From contig JARFRH010000247.1 of NCBI GenBank assembly GCA_029287355.1, positions 1 to 64,000 on the forward strand: a DNA stretch of 64,000 nucleotides, written 5' to 3'. Within the stretch, counting starts at the first letter, position 1, and each line of letters begins with the position of its first letter. Below, one piece after another: positions 49,428-59,907 of this stretch. The notes under the pieces were generated by a model. It had not been told where the DNA came from, searched no databases, and was given only the letters and a program-made list of their open reading frames with translations. This stretch comes from Maribacter sp. (lineage in GTDB: Bacteria > Bacteroidota > Bacteroidia > Flavobacteriales > Flavobacteriaceae). Both the position numbers and the translations under genes were made by a program.

Positions 49428-50753
49428 ATGGCTAATCGTATTCGAGAACAAAAAGATATTCTGGCAAAATTAAAAATCACGGCATTGAATCCAATGCAGG
49501 CAGAAGCTATTGGCCTTATTGAAAAGACTGCGAATACGGTGCTTCTTTCCCCAACGGGCACGGGCAAGACTTTGGCTTTTCTACTGCCGATCATTGAAAC
49601 ATTGGATGCGGCATGCACTGAAATACAGGCGTTAATTCTAGTGCCTTCCAGAGAACTGGCCATACAAATTGAACAGGTAGTTCGTACGATGGGGTCGGGT
49701 TTTAAAGTCAATTCGGTGTATGGGGGTAGGCCTATGTCTAAAGATAAAATTGAGTTAAAGCATACTCCAGCCATTTTAATAGGAACACCGGGCAGAATTG
49801 TAGATCATTTTAGCAATAACCGTTTTTCAAAAACAAGTATTAAAACACTCGTTTTAGACGAGTTTGATAAGTCTTTGGAAACAGGTTTTGAGAATGAAAT
49901 GAGGGCAATTATACAGCAATTGCCGCAGCTGAACAAACGTATCTTGACCTCCGCAACACAAGGTGTTGAAATTCCCGATTTTGTTGGATTGCAAGCCCCT
50001 ACGACCCTTAATTATCTAATGGATAAAAAAGGATCTAATTTAGCTGTTAAAATAGTGCTTGCTGCAGATAAAAATAAGCTGCAAACCCTAGTGGAATTGT
50101 TGCTTCATATTGGTAATCAACCCGGAATCATTTTTTGCAATTTTAAGGACAGTATTGAACAAGTAAGTGCGTATTTAGATAAAAATGGTATTAATTATGC
50201 CCGCTTTTCCGGTGGCATGGAGCAAAAAGATAGGGAACGCTCGTTGATCAAATTTAGAAACGGCACATGTCAAGTACTGATCGCTACCGATTTGGCAGCA
50301 AGGGGTATTGACATTCCGGAAATGAAATATATTATTCATTATGAGCTGCCAAGGGCCGTAGCGGAGTTTACCCATAGAAATGGTAGAACGGCGCGGGTAA
50401 ATGCAGCAGGAACAGCCTATGTCTTGCAATGGACAAAGGAGCGCTTACCTGAGTTTATGAAAAGGGATGAACCGATTACAATTTCAAAAAAAGCGGGCCA
50501 TCAGCCACTACCGAAACCTCGGTATTGGGAAACCCTATTTATTTCTGGAGGAAGAAAAGACAAAATATCGAAAGGTGATATCGCTGGCTTATTTTTGAAG
50601 CAGGGCGGTATGAACAAAGACCAATTGGGCATCATTGAACTAAAACAAGATTGTGCATTTGTTGCTGTTCCACTATCGATTGCACGTGAATTGGTGGATA
50701 AGCTCAATAACACGCGCTTAAAAAAGAAAAAAGTTCGAGTCATTATAATTTAG
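49428..50753 (+). CDS. DEAD-box RNA helicase with DbpA-type C-terminal RNA-binding domain
   Basis: LLSPTGTGKTLAFLLP, LVLDEFDKSL (DEFD), TSATQ, HRNGRTARV; C-term YWETLFISGGRKDKISKGDIAGLFLKQGG...DKLNNTRLKKKKVRVIII. Confidence 0.92.
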   Translation: MANRIREQKDILAKLKITALNPMQAEAIGLIEKTANTVLLSPTGTGKTLAFLLPIIETLDAACTEIQALILVPSRELAIQIEQVVRTMGSGFKVNSVYGGRPMSKDKIELKHTPAILIGTPGRIVDHFSNNRFSKTSIKTLVLDEFDKSLETGFENEMRAIIQQLPQLNKRILTSATQGVEIPDFVGLQAPTTLNYLMDKKGSNLAVKIVLAADKNKLQTLVELLLHIGNQPGIIFCNFKDSIEQVSAYLDKNGINYARFSGGMEQKDRERSLIKFRNGTCQVLIATDLAARGIDIPEMKYIIHYELPRAVAEFTHRNGRTARVNAAGTAYVLQWTKERLPEFMKRDEPITISKKAGHQPLPKPRYWETLFISGGRKDKISKGDIAGLFLKQGGMNKDQLGIIELKQDCAFVAVPLSIARELVDKLNNTRLKKKKVRVIII

Positions 50754-50798
50754 ATATAAAGACTTTTTAGTATCAGCATATATTACCAATTCAGCTAC

Positions 50799-52355
50799 AT
50801 GTATAAAGAAGATAAAGAAACGGACCTAAGTCATAAAATTTCTTCAGAAGAAATTGATAAATGCATTTTGGTATTAGAGCAATTGGTTGCGGATACAAAT
50901 CAAATATTTGATATTCCAAAAGAGAAAAGAACTGCTTTGATAAAAGCTTCTGGAAGGCTTTCCAGACCAAGTAGAGAAGAATTTGATCGAAGAAAAAAAG
51001 ATGGGAAGAAAGCTGCGAAACGCAAAATAGCAGCTAGAGATAGGGTAGCCCGAAAAGAAACAGGTATCCGTAGCGCCCGTGAGGCTCATGTATTTGAAGC
51101 GCCTAAACTTTTGGGTGTTTCCGCAATAGCCGATAAAGAAGAGCAAGTATTGGAATCGCCTAGAAATTGCTATGTATGTAAAACGGTATTTACACAACTG
51201 CATCATTTTTATGATACCATGTGTACTGACTGTGGTGATTTTAACTATGCAAAACGTTTTCAGAATGCAGATGTAAAAGGACAGGTTGCTATCATAACAG
51301 GCTCTCGGTTGAAAATAGGATATCATATTACGCTGATGCTGTTACGGGGTGGAGCAACGGTAATTGCCACAACTCGTTTTCCAGTGGATTCGGCATTGCG
51401 TTATTCAAAAGAAGCTGATTTTGCAGTGTGGGGGCATCGCCTAAAAATTCATGGGCTCGATTTACGCCATATTCCGAGTGTAGAGATTTTTTGCAATTAT
51501 ATTGAACAAAAATATGAACAGTTAGATATTTTAATCAATAATGCCGCCCAGACTGTGAGGCGCCCCGCGGGCTTTTATTCACATTTAATGGAAAACGAAG
51601 ATAAGCCACTAGCATCCTTGCCAAAATATGCACGTGAGTTATTAGTAGATCATATGGGTTGCTTAGAAGAGTTAAAAGCATTGACATCCGGAACATCTTC
51701 GAATAAAAATATGCCTGTTACCTGGCATGGGCCCGAACCTGGTATTGGTTTAAGAGCTTCAGCGAAATTGTCTCAAATTCCTTATAGTTTTGATAATACA
51801 TTGCTAACTAAAGAAGTGTTCCCAGAAGGTGAATTAGATGCAGATTTACAACAAGTGGATTTAAGAAAAACAAACAGTTGGCGTCTAAAGCTCGGTGAGA
51901 TTGAAACGACCGAAATGATAGAAGTACAACTGGTGAATGCAGTGGCGCCTTTTGTGCTCTGCAATCGCCTTTCAGAAATCATGAAAAAAAATAATACAGG
52001 CAAAAAACATATCATAAATGTCTCCGCAATGGAAGGGAAGTTTCATCGCTTTTTTAAAGAAAGTCGTCATCCACATACAAATATGGCAAAAGCTGCATTA
52101 AATATGCTAACACATACATCGGCACAGGCATTGGCAAAAGATGGCATTTATATGAATGCGGTAGACACTGGATGGGTTACTGATGAGGACCCCGCGGAAT
52201 TAGCTAAGAAAAAAGAGGAATTATATGACTTTCAACCACCTTTAGATATTGTTGATGGCGCTGCTCGTGTCATGGATCCCTTATTTGATGGTATCAATAC
52301 TGGGAAACATTGGTGTGGTAAATTTTTAAAAGATTATCAACCTATTCATTGGTAA
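50799..52355 (+). CDS. SDR-family oxidoreductase with N-terminal basic region and CxxC...CxxC zinc-binding-like segment
   Basis: [65 protein letters not shown]. Confidence 0.85.
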   Translation: MYKEDKETDLSHKISSEEIDKCILVLEQLVADTNQIFDIPKEKRTALIKASGRLSRPSREEFDRRKKDGKKAAKRKIAARDRVARKETGIRSAREAHVFEAPKLLGVSAIADKEEQVLESPRNCYVCKTVFTQLHHFYDTMCTDCGDFNYAKRFQNADVKGQVAIITGSRLKIGYHITLMLLRGGATVIATTRFPVDSALRYSKEADFAVWGHRLKIHGLDLRHIPSVEIFCNYIEQKYEQLDILINNAAQTVRRPAGFYSHLMENEDKPLASLPKYARELLVDHMGCLEELKALTSGTSSNKNMPVTWHGPEPGIGLRASAKLSQIPYSFDNTLLTKEVFPEGELDADLQQVDLRKTNSWRLKLGEIETTEMIEVQLVNAVAPFVLCNRLSEIMKKNNTGKKHIINVSAMEGKFHRFFKESRHPHTNMAKAALNMLTHTSAQALAKDGIYMNAVDTGWVTDEDPAELAKKKEELYDFQPPLDIVDGAARVMDPLFDGINTGKHWCGKFLKDYQPIHW

Positions 52356-52436
52356 TACTTGTGTCAAGAGCATATGTGCAATGAACTAGCTATTCTTATG
52401 TATGAGGGCACTGTTGGGCAGGAATTGGTATGCAAT

Positions 52437-53519
52437 TCATCCATGAAAAATGGCAAAAACATTCAGCTCTTTCTTTTTCCCTTTTAAAAGTAAGCTACCT
52501 ATAGGTTTCATTGCGTATTTCGAGTCTGCCTGTAAATCTTCCTTTAAGGCTTCAGATATCAAGACAGCTACATTATATGTATTGCATTCTGACTGTATTC
52601 TTGCCGAAGTATTGATAACATCGCCATGAAAAGCCAATTCCTTTTTCACAACACCTACTTCGGCGACCATTAACTTTCCTCCATGGAGACCCGCTTTAAA
52701 TTCTGGTACTAATCCATATTTATTCATATAATAAGAATTTCGTGACTTCAAAATAGCCTGAAATGCGAAGAACAAGGCCACACAATTATTATTGGCTAAA
52801 CCTTTGTGGTACGGCCAACTAAGTACCGCTTCATCCCCTACATATTGATAAATCTCAGCCGAATATGTTGGAACAATGTCATTTAAATCATAAAAGCAAT
52901 CCTGAATAAGCTGGCTGTATTTAAAATGCCCTAATGTCTCGGCGATGGTTGTCGATGATTTCAAATCAAGAAACATAAAAACCCGCTTCTCTTCTTTAGG
53001 CTTTTTATAGGTACCCAATAACATTTTTAAAAAAACGCCTTTTCCGAATTTGTCATTGGCAATCTTTATGAAAGAGAAAATCAGGGAGGCCAGTAAAAAG
53101 TAGAACACGGTTATCCAAAACCCTTTGTCTTGTCGCCACCAACCCAGTTCGTTGTTTTTTTGGTATCCGAAGAAATTTGTACCTAATTCAATCATCAAAG
53201 TTGCTATGAGTATGATACAAAACAAATAGATAAATGTTTTTATCACGATGCTCAGCCCTATAGAACGTCTTTTAGAATCATATTTTTCAAAAGCGAACTC
53301 TATAGCGGCATATAGAATGCCCATTAGAAAACCGGCTAGTGCAAATAGTTGAAGCACGTTCTTTATTTGTGTACCGTTGAGAAAGTCTGAACTGATGGTT
53401 ACTCCTGGTTGAGCCTCAAGGCCATAATATCTGAACATTCCCCAGAGGATCATCGCAATAGTCCAAAAGAGTATGGATTGCCATAATTGGCTCAAAAATA
53501 GTTGCATTGTTTTATTCAT
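52437..53519 (-). CDS. Membrane-anchored class III nucleotidyl cyclase-domain protein
   Basis: N-terminal TM helices; RVFMFLDLKSSTTIAETLGHFKYSQLIQDCFYDL, YQYVGDEAVLSW, HGDVINTSARIQ. Start at MNKTMQLF. Confidence 0.87.
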   Translation of the reverse strand: MNKTMQLFLSQLWQSILFWTIAMILWGMFRYYGLEAQPGVTISSDFLNGTQIKNVLQLFALAGFLMGILYAAIEFAFEKYDSKRRSIGLSIVIKTFIYLFCIILIATLMIELGTNFFGYQKNNELGWWRQDKGFWITVFYFLLASLIFSFIKIANDKFGKGVFLKMLLGTYKKPKEEKRVFMFLDLKSSTTIAETLGHFKYSQLIQDCFYDLNDIVPTYSAEIYQYVGDEAVLSWPYHKGLANNNCVALFFAFQAILKSRNSYYMNKYGLVPEFKAGLHGGKLMVAEVGVVKKELAFHGDVINTSARIQSECNTYNVAVLISEALKEDLQADSKYAMKPIGSLLLKGKKKELNVFAIFHG

Positions 53520-53547
53520 GACCTTTACTTCGTAGTTAGAACAAGAT

Positions 53548-54159
53548 TTACATGAGCACCTTTGTGGAGTGTTCCATGAAATAAGACTCAAAGTGTTCTA
53601 GCTTTGGGAGCAATTTTTCAGCGTATATCACATACTGGCATTTTCGAATGCTTTGAGTAATGGAAATAATAGCACTGGAATCCGATTTTTGTAGTAGAAA
53701 TTCCGCATCATCTATACTAAATATCCTTAATTGAGAGGTACTTACTCCATTTAATAAAAACAACTTATTCATGCTCTTGGGTGTGGAAATAAGAATGTCG
53801 ATACCTTCAAAGATTTCCGATTTTTGCACATCGATATGCAATTGTTCATATCCTACATAAACCCGCAAGGAATTATATTTTGTATAGCTTAAAAAAGCAT
53901 TGTATAATTCCAAGGCTCTTTCCTTATTTTCTACGAGAACCACCGCTCTTGGGGCATTTCCTACCGCTTCACATTTTAATTTTTGTAAAGTGGTTAGTAT
54001 GAGCGTGGTCGTTTTTCCACTATCTTTTGGTGCTATGCAAAAGACATTAGCGCCACTTTTAATTACTGGAATACTTCTGCTCTGAAAAGGAGTGGGCGTG
54101 ATGATTTCTAGACGCGATAGCGCCTCCTGGATATCGGAATGTAATTTTTTAAATGGCAT
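53548..54159 (-). CDS. DEAD-box-helicase-like protein, RecA domain 1 only
   Basis: Q-motif-like ITPTPFQSRSIP, Walker A APKDSGKTTT, motif II position IDDAEFLL; ends before domain 2. Confidence 0.78.
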   Translation of the reverse strand: MPFKKLHSDIQEALSRLEIITPTPFQSRSIPVIKSGANVFCIAPKDSGKTTTLILTTLQKLKCEAVGNAPRAVVLVENKERALELYNAFLSYTKYNSLRVYVGYEQLHIDVQKSEIFEGIDILISTPKSMNKLFLLNGVSTSQLRIFSIDDAEFLLQKSDSSAIISITQSIRKCQYVIYAEKLLPKLEHFESYFMEHSTKVLM

Positions 54160-54220
54160 AGGATTTTAAAAGACGACCGTTTGGGGTGCTATTCATAATG
54201 AACTAAGATAAAGATACCAC

Positions 54221-54481
54221 CTAGGAATTGAAAAGATGATGAGCAAAATAACGCTTTAAAATTGTATCGTACGCTTCTGTGTACGTAATATTTGAAGATT
54301 TTTCAAGTGTACAAGTGAGTTCCATAAAAACCCTTAAGAAACCAATCATTTCAGGTATTTTTATGTCCATAAAAATGGGTTCGGGAAACTGATTAAGCTT
54401 GTTGCCAAGATCGTGCAGAGCATCAATTGGGGAATTCTTTGGCCTTATCCTCTCCTTGGCAACTACCCTAAATTGATACAA
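54221..54481 (-). CDS. Hypothetical 86-aa protein
   Basis: Short ORF in a co-directional minus-strand run. Confidence 0.4.
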   Translation of the reverse strand: MYQFRVVAKERIRPKNSPIDALHDLGNKLNQFPEPIFMDIKIPEMIGFLRVFMELTCTLEKSSNITYTEAYDTILKRYFAHHLFNS

Positions 54482-54517
54482 TTATATATGTCATTAGCAT
54501 CGATCAACAGAATTTCT

Positions 54518-57193
54518 TTAAGCTTCCTTGGCAAGGTTGTGCTCATTTGCATTTGGTATGGTCAATGTAAATCGTGAACCTTTACCTATATCTGAAACAA
54601 CTTTGATGGTGCCCTGAAGTTTATTAATGGTTTCGCTAACGATATATAATCCCATTCCGGAACCTGTTGATAGTGTAGTGGCTCGATAGAACATATCAAA
54701 TATTTTATCGATATTGGCCTTATCTATGCCTACGCCATTATCTTCTATTACGATTGTCGCTTTATCCATATCTATTGTGAGTGAAATGTTAATATAATGG
54801 GTTGTTTTTGTTTTGTCATAATATTTGATGGCATTTGAAATAAGGTTGTTCAAGATAATCTGCAATCTTCTTTTGTCCGAAAAAAAAGCTTCATTCTTCG
54901 TTATAGTAACATTGCATATGGGCTTACCGTCAACGTCCATATATTTTAAATTTTCCCAACATGAGTTAATTAAACCTTCGAGATCGGTTTTTCCTTTTCT
55001 TAATTCGCTTCTAGAATTTATGGAATAGTCTAAAATGTCATCAATGAACTTATCCATTTTATCAATAGTTCTGGCCATCAATTTGTGCAGTTCTTTCTCT
55101 TCTACTTCCTCTGGACATGGTTCCATTTCCATGAGTTGTAGTAAACCTCTCATCGAGGTTAATGGGGCTCTTAAATCATGGGATGCACTGTATACGAACC
55201 GATCTAGTTCTGCATTTACCTTTAACAACTCTTTATTCTTATGGATTAATTCATCATTTACCAATTTCTCGGCCGAAATATCTTGAATGGTGCCCTTCAA
55301 TTGTATGATCTCACCTTTTTCATTTTTAACCAATTCTCCAAGCTCATGGATATACTTGAGTTCATTTTTTTTGGATTCGATATAATATTCAAAAGAATAG
55401 TTGTTTTTGTCTTTTACAGCAGTGTTGAACAAAGTAGTGAATGAGCCATGGTCTTCGGGCAAACATTTTGATCTAAAAGTCTCGTAGAGATTAGACCTTG
55501 AGCCCTTGTTCATTTCCAATATAACATACATCTCGTCAGAGAAAATACATTCTTTAGTAAGGCTATTAAACTCCCAACTTCCGATTTTCGCCCGCCGTTG
55601 CGCTTCTTTCAATTTCGAATATGAAACTTCCCGTTCTGCTTCCGCAATTTTAAGTTTGGTGATATTGCTATGTGAAATAACCACTTTGTCGGATGCTGTT
55701 CCAAAGGGTTCTGCTCGAAGTACAAACCAGTTTTTTCCGTATGATAAATCACAGTGGTATTCCATTTCAAAACTGATTTTATCTTTGTTCAAAACTGATT
55801 TCAAACCCTCAAGAACTGTTTTTGATTGAATATCACCATCCGCAATTGCATCATTGCATATTTGAAAATAGTTGCTTCCGACCCTCGCGCGTTTTGAATA
55901 CATTTCACAATTGTTTTTCGAGAAATCGTCCCAAGCTTTGTTCGTTGTAAGTATGGTACCTGTTTTATCGATTACCGCAATATGCGCACTTATCGAGGAA
56001 AGAATCCCCTTATTAAAAGCCTCGCTGTCTTTCAATGCAATTTCAACTCTTTTTTGCTCTGTGATATCTGTAAAATAGATGGTCAGACCGCTGGTTGAGG
56101 GGTAAATACTATTTTCGAACCATCTATCGAAAGGTTCAAAATAGTCCTGAAGATGCTCGGTCTTCTGGGTTTCAATAGCTTTGTAATAGGCAGTGTGAAA
56201 TGGGAGGCCAATCCCCTCGGGAAATTCTTGCCATATATTTTTACCCACCAAACTATCAGGTGTTCTACCTAACAATTCCCCCGCTTGTTTATTGACATAC
56301 GTGTAACAACAATTTTCATCTAAGGTGACAATCCCGTCTGAAATACTTGTTAGCGTCTTCTCGAATTGTGCTGTCAGTTTTTCTTCGGTTTTCCTTTTTT
56401 CAATTTGCAGATCAAAATATTTTTTTCTGTATTGTAAAATAGAAAATATATCCCGTTGTTGATCAACAATAAAAGCAGTAGTTGCTTTCCCATTATCGAA
56501 AAACTTTAGATAAAAATAGAGAAAGCTCGAAAAGATCAAAGCGGCAAAAGACTTCCCGATGATATGTCCGATTAATGAAGCCCATATGACAGGAGTGCTG
56601 TAATACATGATTCCGGTAAAAGCAAAGGCATCGAAATTCAATACCAATAAGAGGGATGCAAATAGAATTAAAAAGAAATAGGGGCGCTTTATTTTTATAA
56701 TTAGAAATTGATAAATAATTACTAGAAGGAAAAAATCAGCCAACAAGATGATGGTGCCGATTACAAAACTCCTATAATTAATATCAAAAAACGCCGCGTC
56801 ATTTAAATTTAGGCCACTTAGTTTTCCTAGAATGATGTTTTGTGTATTTGTGATTTCAAACAGCCCGATCAAAAAGAAATTTGAAATGATAATACCTAAA
56901 ATAAGCGCTCTTGCACTTGAAACACCTTCTTTTATGTAAATCAACAGAATTGCAAAAAGAATTGCACTGATAAGGAGAATAGACCCTGGATAAATTGGGA
57001 ATTTACCCAAGATGTCGAGGCCTACCAATTTTTCAAAATTAACTTGAAAATACTGTAACGAACCTAGTAGAATATAAAGGGGGGCCAGACCGATTCTTTT
57101 TCTATAATTGAACAGGACTAGAATTCCTAAAACAATAATGAGAAACTCAAAAAGAATGGTTAAAATGATACTCATATACGATTCAATTGCCAA
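54518..57193 (-). CDS. Membrane-bound multi-PAS sensor histidine kinase
   Basis: ~7 TM N-terminus, several PAS segments, HisKA FVYSASHDLRAPLTSMRGLLQL, HATPase ILNNLISNAIKYYD, VIEDNGVGID, GSGMGLYIV. Confidence 0.93.
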   Translation of the reverse strand: MAIESYMSIILTILFEFLIIVLGILVLFNYRKRIGLAPLYILLGSLQYFQVNFEKLVGLDILGKFPIYPGSILLISAILFAILLIYIKEGVSSARALILGIIISNFFLIGLFEITNTQNIILGKLSGLNLNDAAFFDINYRSFVIGTIILLADFFLLVIIYQFLIIKIKRPYFFLILFASLLLVLNFDAFAFTGIMYYSTPVIWASLIGHIIGKSFAALIFSSFLYFYLKFFDNGKATTAFIVDQQRDIFSILQYRKKYFDLQIEKRKTEEKLTAQFEKTLTSISDGIVTLDENCCYTYVNKQAGELLGRTPDSLVGKNIWQEFPEGIGLPFHTAYYKAIETQKTEHLQDYFEPFDRWFENSIYPSTSGLTIYFTDITEQKRVEIALKDSEAFNKGILSSISAHIAVIDKTGTILTTNKAWDDFSKNNCEMYSKRARVGSNYFQICNDAIADGDIQSKTVLEGLKSVLNKDKISFEMEYHCDLSYGKNWFVLRAEPFGTASDKVVISHSNITKLKIAEAEREVSYSKLKEAQRRAKIGSWEFNSLTKECIFSDEMYVILEMNKGSRSNLYETFRSKCLPEDHGSFTTLFNTAVKDKNNYSFEYYIESKKNELKYIHELGELVKNEKGEIIQLKGTIQDISAEKLVNDELIHKNKELLKVNAELDRFVYSASHDLRAPLTSMRGLLQLMEMEPCPEEVEEKELHKLMARTIDKMDKFIDDILDYSINSRSELRKGKTDLEGLINSCWENLKYMDVDGKPICNVTITKNEAFFSDKRRLQIILNNLISNAIKYYDKTKTTHYINISLTIDMDKATIVIEDNGVGIDKANIDKIFDMFYRATTLSTGSGMGLYIVSETINKLQGTIKVVSDIGKGSRFTLTIPNANEHNLAKEA

Positions 57194-57393
57194 AAGAATG
57201 AAAGTAGGAAAATATTTCTGATTATGTAAACTTCATTTATTTGTCGAAATGAATTTAGCAGCTTCCTTTCTTAAGCCAAAATGCAAGGTGAATCAAAGAG
57301 TGCTGCTTTAGTGCCACTGCCTCATTTACCGTATTGTATGAGGAGGATTAAATTTCATATTATAACTTTTCCAAACTCCGTTATGAGCCTTTT

Positions 57394-59586
57394 TTAGGCT
57401 AAAATGCTCTCATGTCCAGAATCTTTAACGAACAAACAAGTACTTTTTGTTTTGGCCGACATTTCTTTTACAAATTCGAATTTAAGATCTTCATCCATTC
57501 CAAAAATATTCAAATCTGCAACAGGTGCGTTACGTATGACCGTATTGAAATCACCAATTTGAACTTCAGTGAGTGTTTCAGGTAGTCGTGCCAGATTAAT
57601 CAATAAACTCAAAAATTCCCTGGCATTATCCGCCTCATTCGGGTCGTTTATAACGGTAATCAATCGAATACGCGCGCCCCAATTCATTTTGAGTTTGTAG
57701 GCCACAAGAATAGAAAGGTCTAAGTTTCCGATATCCCAACCCAAATCCCATTTGGTTTTCCTATCACTCACCCAAACGTTGATGATATTACGTTGACCTA
57801 ATAATGAAATGGGATGTGACAAATACAAAAGCACACCAATTTCAAGGCGAATAGATTCTTTCATTACAGGCCGTAATTCGGTTTCATAATTATCGTGATC
57901 CTGTAAATTCAAAAAGACAATATTGGGTCTAAAAAAAGCCCCCTGAAGCGCTTGGCTTCCGTAATTGATTCCCTTGGCAAATTCCTCCGTATGAATTACC
58001 GAAGATGATGAAAAGACCTCCTTTTTCCGGAATGATTCAGAAATGGCCTCCAATTCTTCCGCCAGTCTACTGTTTTCAGAGAATGCCTCGATGCCTAATA
58101 ATTTGATCGAGCCTTTTGGCTTGGCGATATTTCTCAAAAATTCAAAAGTTCCTTTTAAGCCATTTACATCCCTAACGGGTACCATTAAATTGGCCTTCCA
58201 GGCACGTTGTTGATTTTTTTTCATATACCACGTGTGTTTGGCAGCCCATTCTGCAAACGAAAAAAACAGGCCGGAGCGTACATCTTCAAAAGGGGTTTCC
58301 AAATGTTGTCGTGATAAGTACCAATACACCATCAAAACGATCATGATAGATACTAAACTAACCGTCGGGTTGATAATAAACATGGCAAAGACCGAGGAAA
58401 CCAGCCCGAACCAAGGGACCCATCTGTGAATCTTGAATAAAGGCCGATAACTGATCAATCCGAGGTTCTGTTCAATGATGACTACAATATTGATCATGGC
58501 ATAGGTAATCAAAAAGAATAGTGTCACCAATGGAGCAACGGCATTTAAATTTCTGAGCAATAGGGTCGAGAAAATTAGTATTCCTGTGACCAGCATGGCA
58601 TTTCTCGGCTGGCCATTACTACTTTGACCTGACAAAAAATCGGAAAAGGGGAGTACCTTGTGTTCTCCCATGGCAAATAAAATTCGTGAGGAACCAACGA
58701 TGGAAGCCAAGGCTGAAGAAAAGGTCGCCCCAAGTATTCCTGCAAGTATTAAAGGCCCTATATAGGCCTTTTCTACCATAATGTAATAATTACTTACTAA
58801 TTCGGCTTCCGTGGCGCTTCTTGAAATCCAAAAGGCTAGGAGCATATAAATAATGAAACTTACCCCGATAGCCCAAAGGGTTCCTGTAGGAATGCTACGT
58901 TTCGGGTCTTTTAATTCGCCTGACATATTTGCCCCGGCCATGATACCAGTAGCGGCAGGAAAGAAAACCGCAAAAACGATCCAAAAATTACTGCCGCTAA
59001 ATCCATTCTCGATAGAGCCTTGAAAAGACCCCCAACTTAAGGCGTCACTCGTGGGTATGGTCATTGATCCGCCATAGGCAGCAATGACAATTGAAATCAG
59101 AGATAGCACAATAATCCCCATGATTATGAACTGCGTTTTAATCGCAAGATTCGCACTGATATAGGCAATTGAAATGAGGAGCGAAAAAACGATGATATCC
59201 ACGAAGAAGGCATTATGGTCCGGAAAAATTGCTAACCAACCTTCCCTAAAACCAAAAATATACATGGTTACCGCCAAACCTTGCGAAATGTATCTCGGAA
59301 TACCCAAGCTACCTCCAACTTCCAGTCCCAATGCCTGGGAAACAATGGCATAGGCACCCCCTGCGCCAATACGAATGTTCGTAGAAATCGCGGACATAGA
59401 GAGCGCAGTACACAATGTGATCAAAAAGGAAATGATGATGATCAACCACGCTCCTAGAAGTCCGGCGTTTCCAACCACCCAACCCAAACGCAGGTACATG
59501 ATGACGCCCATTATGGTTAGTAAGGTTGGTGTGAAGACACCTCCAAAGGTTCCGAATTTCTTAAGGGTATTCGATTGTTTCTCCAT
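57394..59586 (-). CDS. APC-superfamily / Na-K-Cl-cotransporter-like permease
   Basis: GTFGGVFTPTLLTIMGVIMYLRLGWVVGNAGLLGAWLI; FFPAATGIMAGANMSGELKDPKRSIPTGTLWA. Confidence 0.9.
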   Translation of the reverse strand: MEKQSNTLKKFGTFGGVFTPTLLTIMGVIMYLRLGWVVGNAGLLGAWLIIIISFLITLCTALSMSAISTNIRIGAGGAYAIVSQALGLEVGGSLGIPRYISQGLAVTMYIFGFREGWLAIFPDHNAFFVDIIVFSLLISIAYISANLAIKTQFIIMGIIVLSLISIVIAAYGGSMTIPTSDALSWGSFQGSIENGFSGSNFWIVFAVFFPAATGIMAGANMSGELKDPKRSIPTGTLWAIGVSFIIYMLLAFWISRSATEAELVSNYYIMVEKAYIGPLILAGILGATFSSALASIVGSSRILFAMGEHKVLPFSDFLSGQSSNGQPRNAMLVTGILIFSTLLLRNLNAVAPLVTLFFLITYAMINIVVIIEQNLGLISYRPLFKIHRWVPWFGLVSSVFAMFIINPTVSLVSIMIVLMVYWYLSRQHLETPFEDVRSGLFFSFAEWAAKHTWYMKKNQQRAWKANLMVPVRDVNGLKGTFEFLRNIAKPKGSIKLLGIEAFSENSRLAEELEAISESFRKKEVFSSSSVIHTEEFAKGINYGSQALQGAFFRPNIVFLNLQDHDNYETELRPVMKESIRLEIGVLLYLSHPISLLGQRNIINVWVSDRKTKWDLGWDIGNLDLSILVAYKLKMNWGARIRLITVINDPNEADNAREFLSLLINLARLPETLTEVQIGDFNTVIRNAPVADLNIFGMDEDLKFEFVKEMSAKTKSTCLFVKDSGHESILA

Positions 59587-59907
59587 TTGAAAGAAAGGTC
59601 GATTTTGAGTATTAAAGTACTGATTATATGGTCATGTTGTTTTCTGATTTTTAGATAAAATCACAATTTTAGTGCTGCTCGTGCTTCTTGGGGAAGCCTT
59701 CAGCGTGTTGTTCCTATAGGGGACTTTACTACATTTTATTCGAACCGATCGCCTATCTATCGGGCGGAGGAGGGGGGGTGCAACCTATTGGTTCAAAAGA
59801 CACTGATAAAAATTAGACCAGCCATTGGCTAATGTGTATGGAATGCAATGTTCAAAACTAACTTTTCACGATATTCAGTAGTGTAAATTACTTAAATTTC
59901 AAACAAG

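Noticed and set aside
50874-51326. 150-aa minus-strand ORF opposite the SDR gene
   Set aside because: Antisense to Cys motif and Rossmann start of the SDR; composition looks like a shadow frame.
59690-59830. Possible tRNA or structured RNA near TTCGAACC and the G-rich tract GGGCGGAGGAGGGGGGG
   Set aside because: No cloverleaf could be built around TTCGAACC; the G-rich tract alone is not enough for an RNA call.
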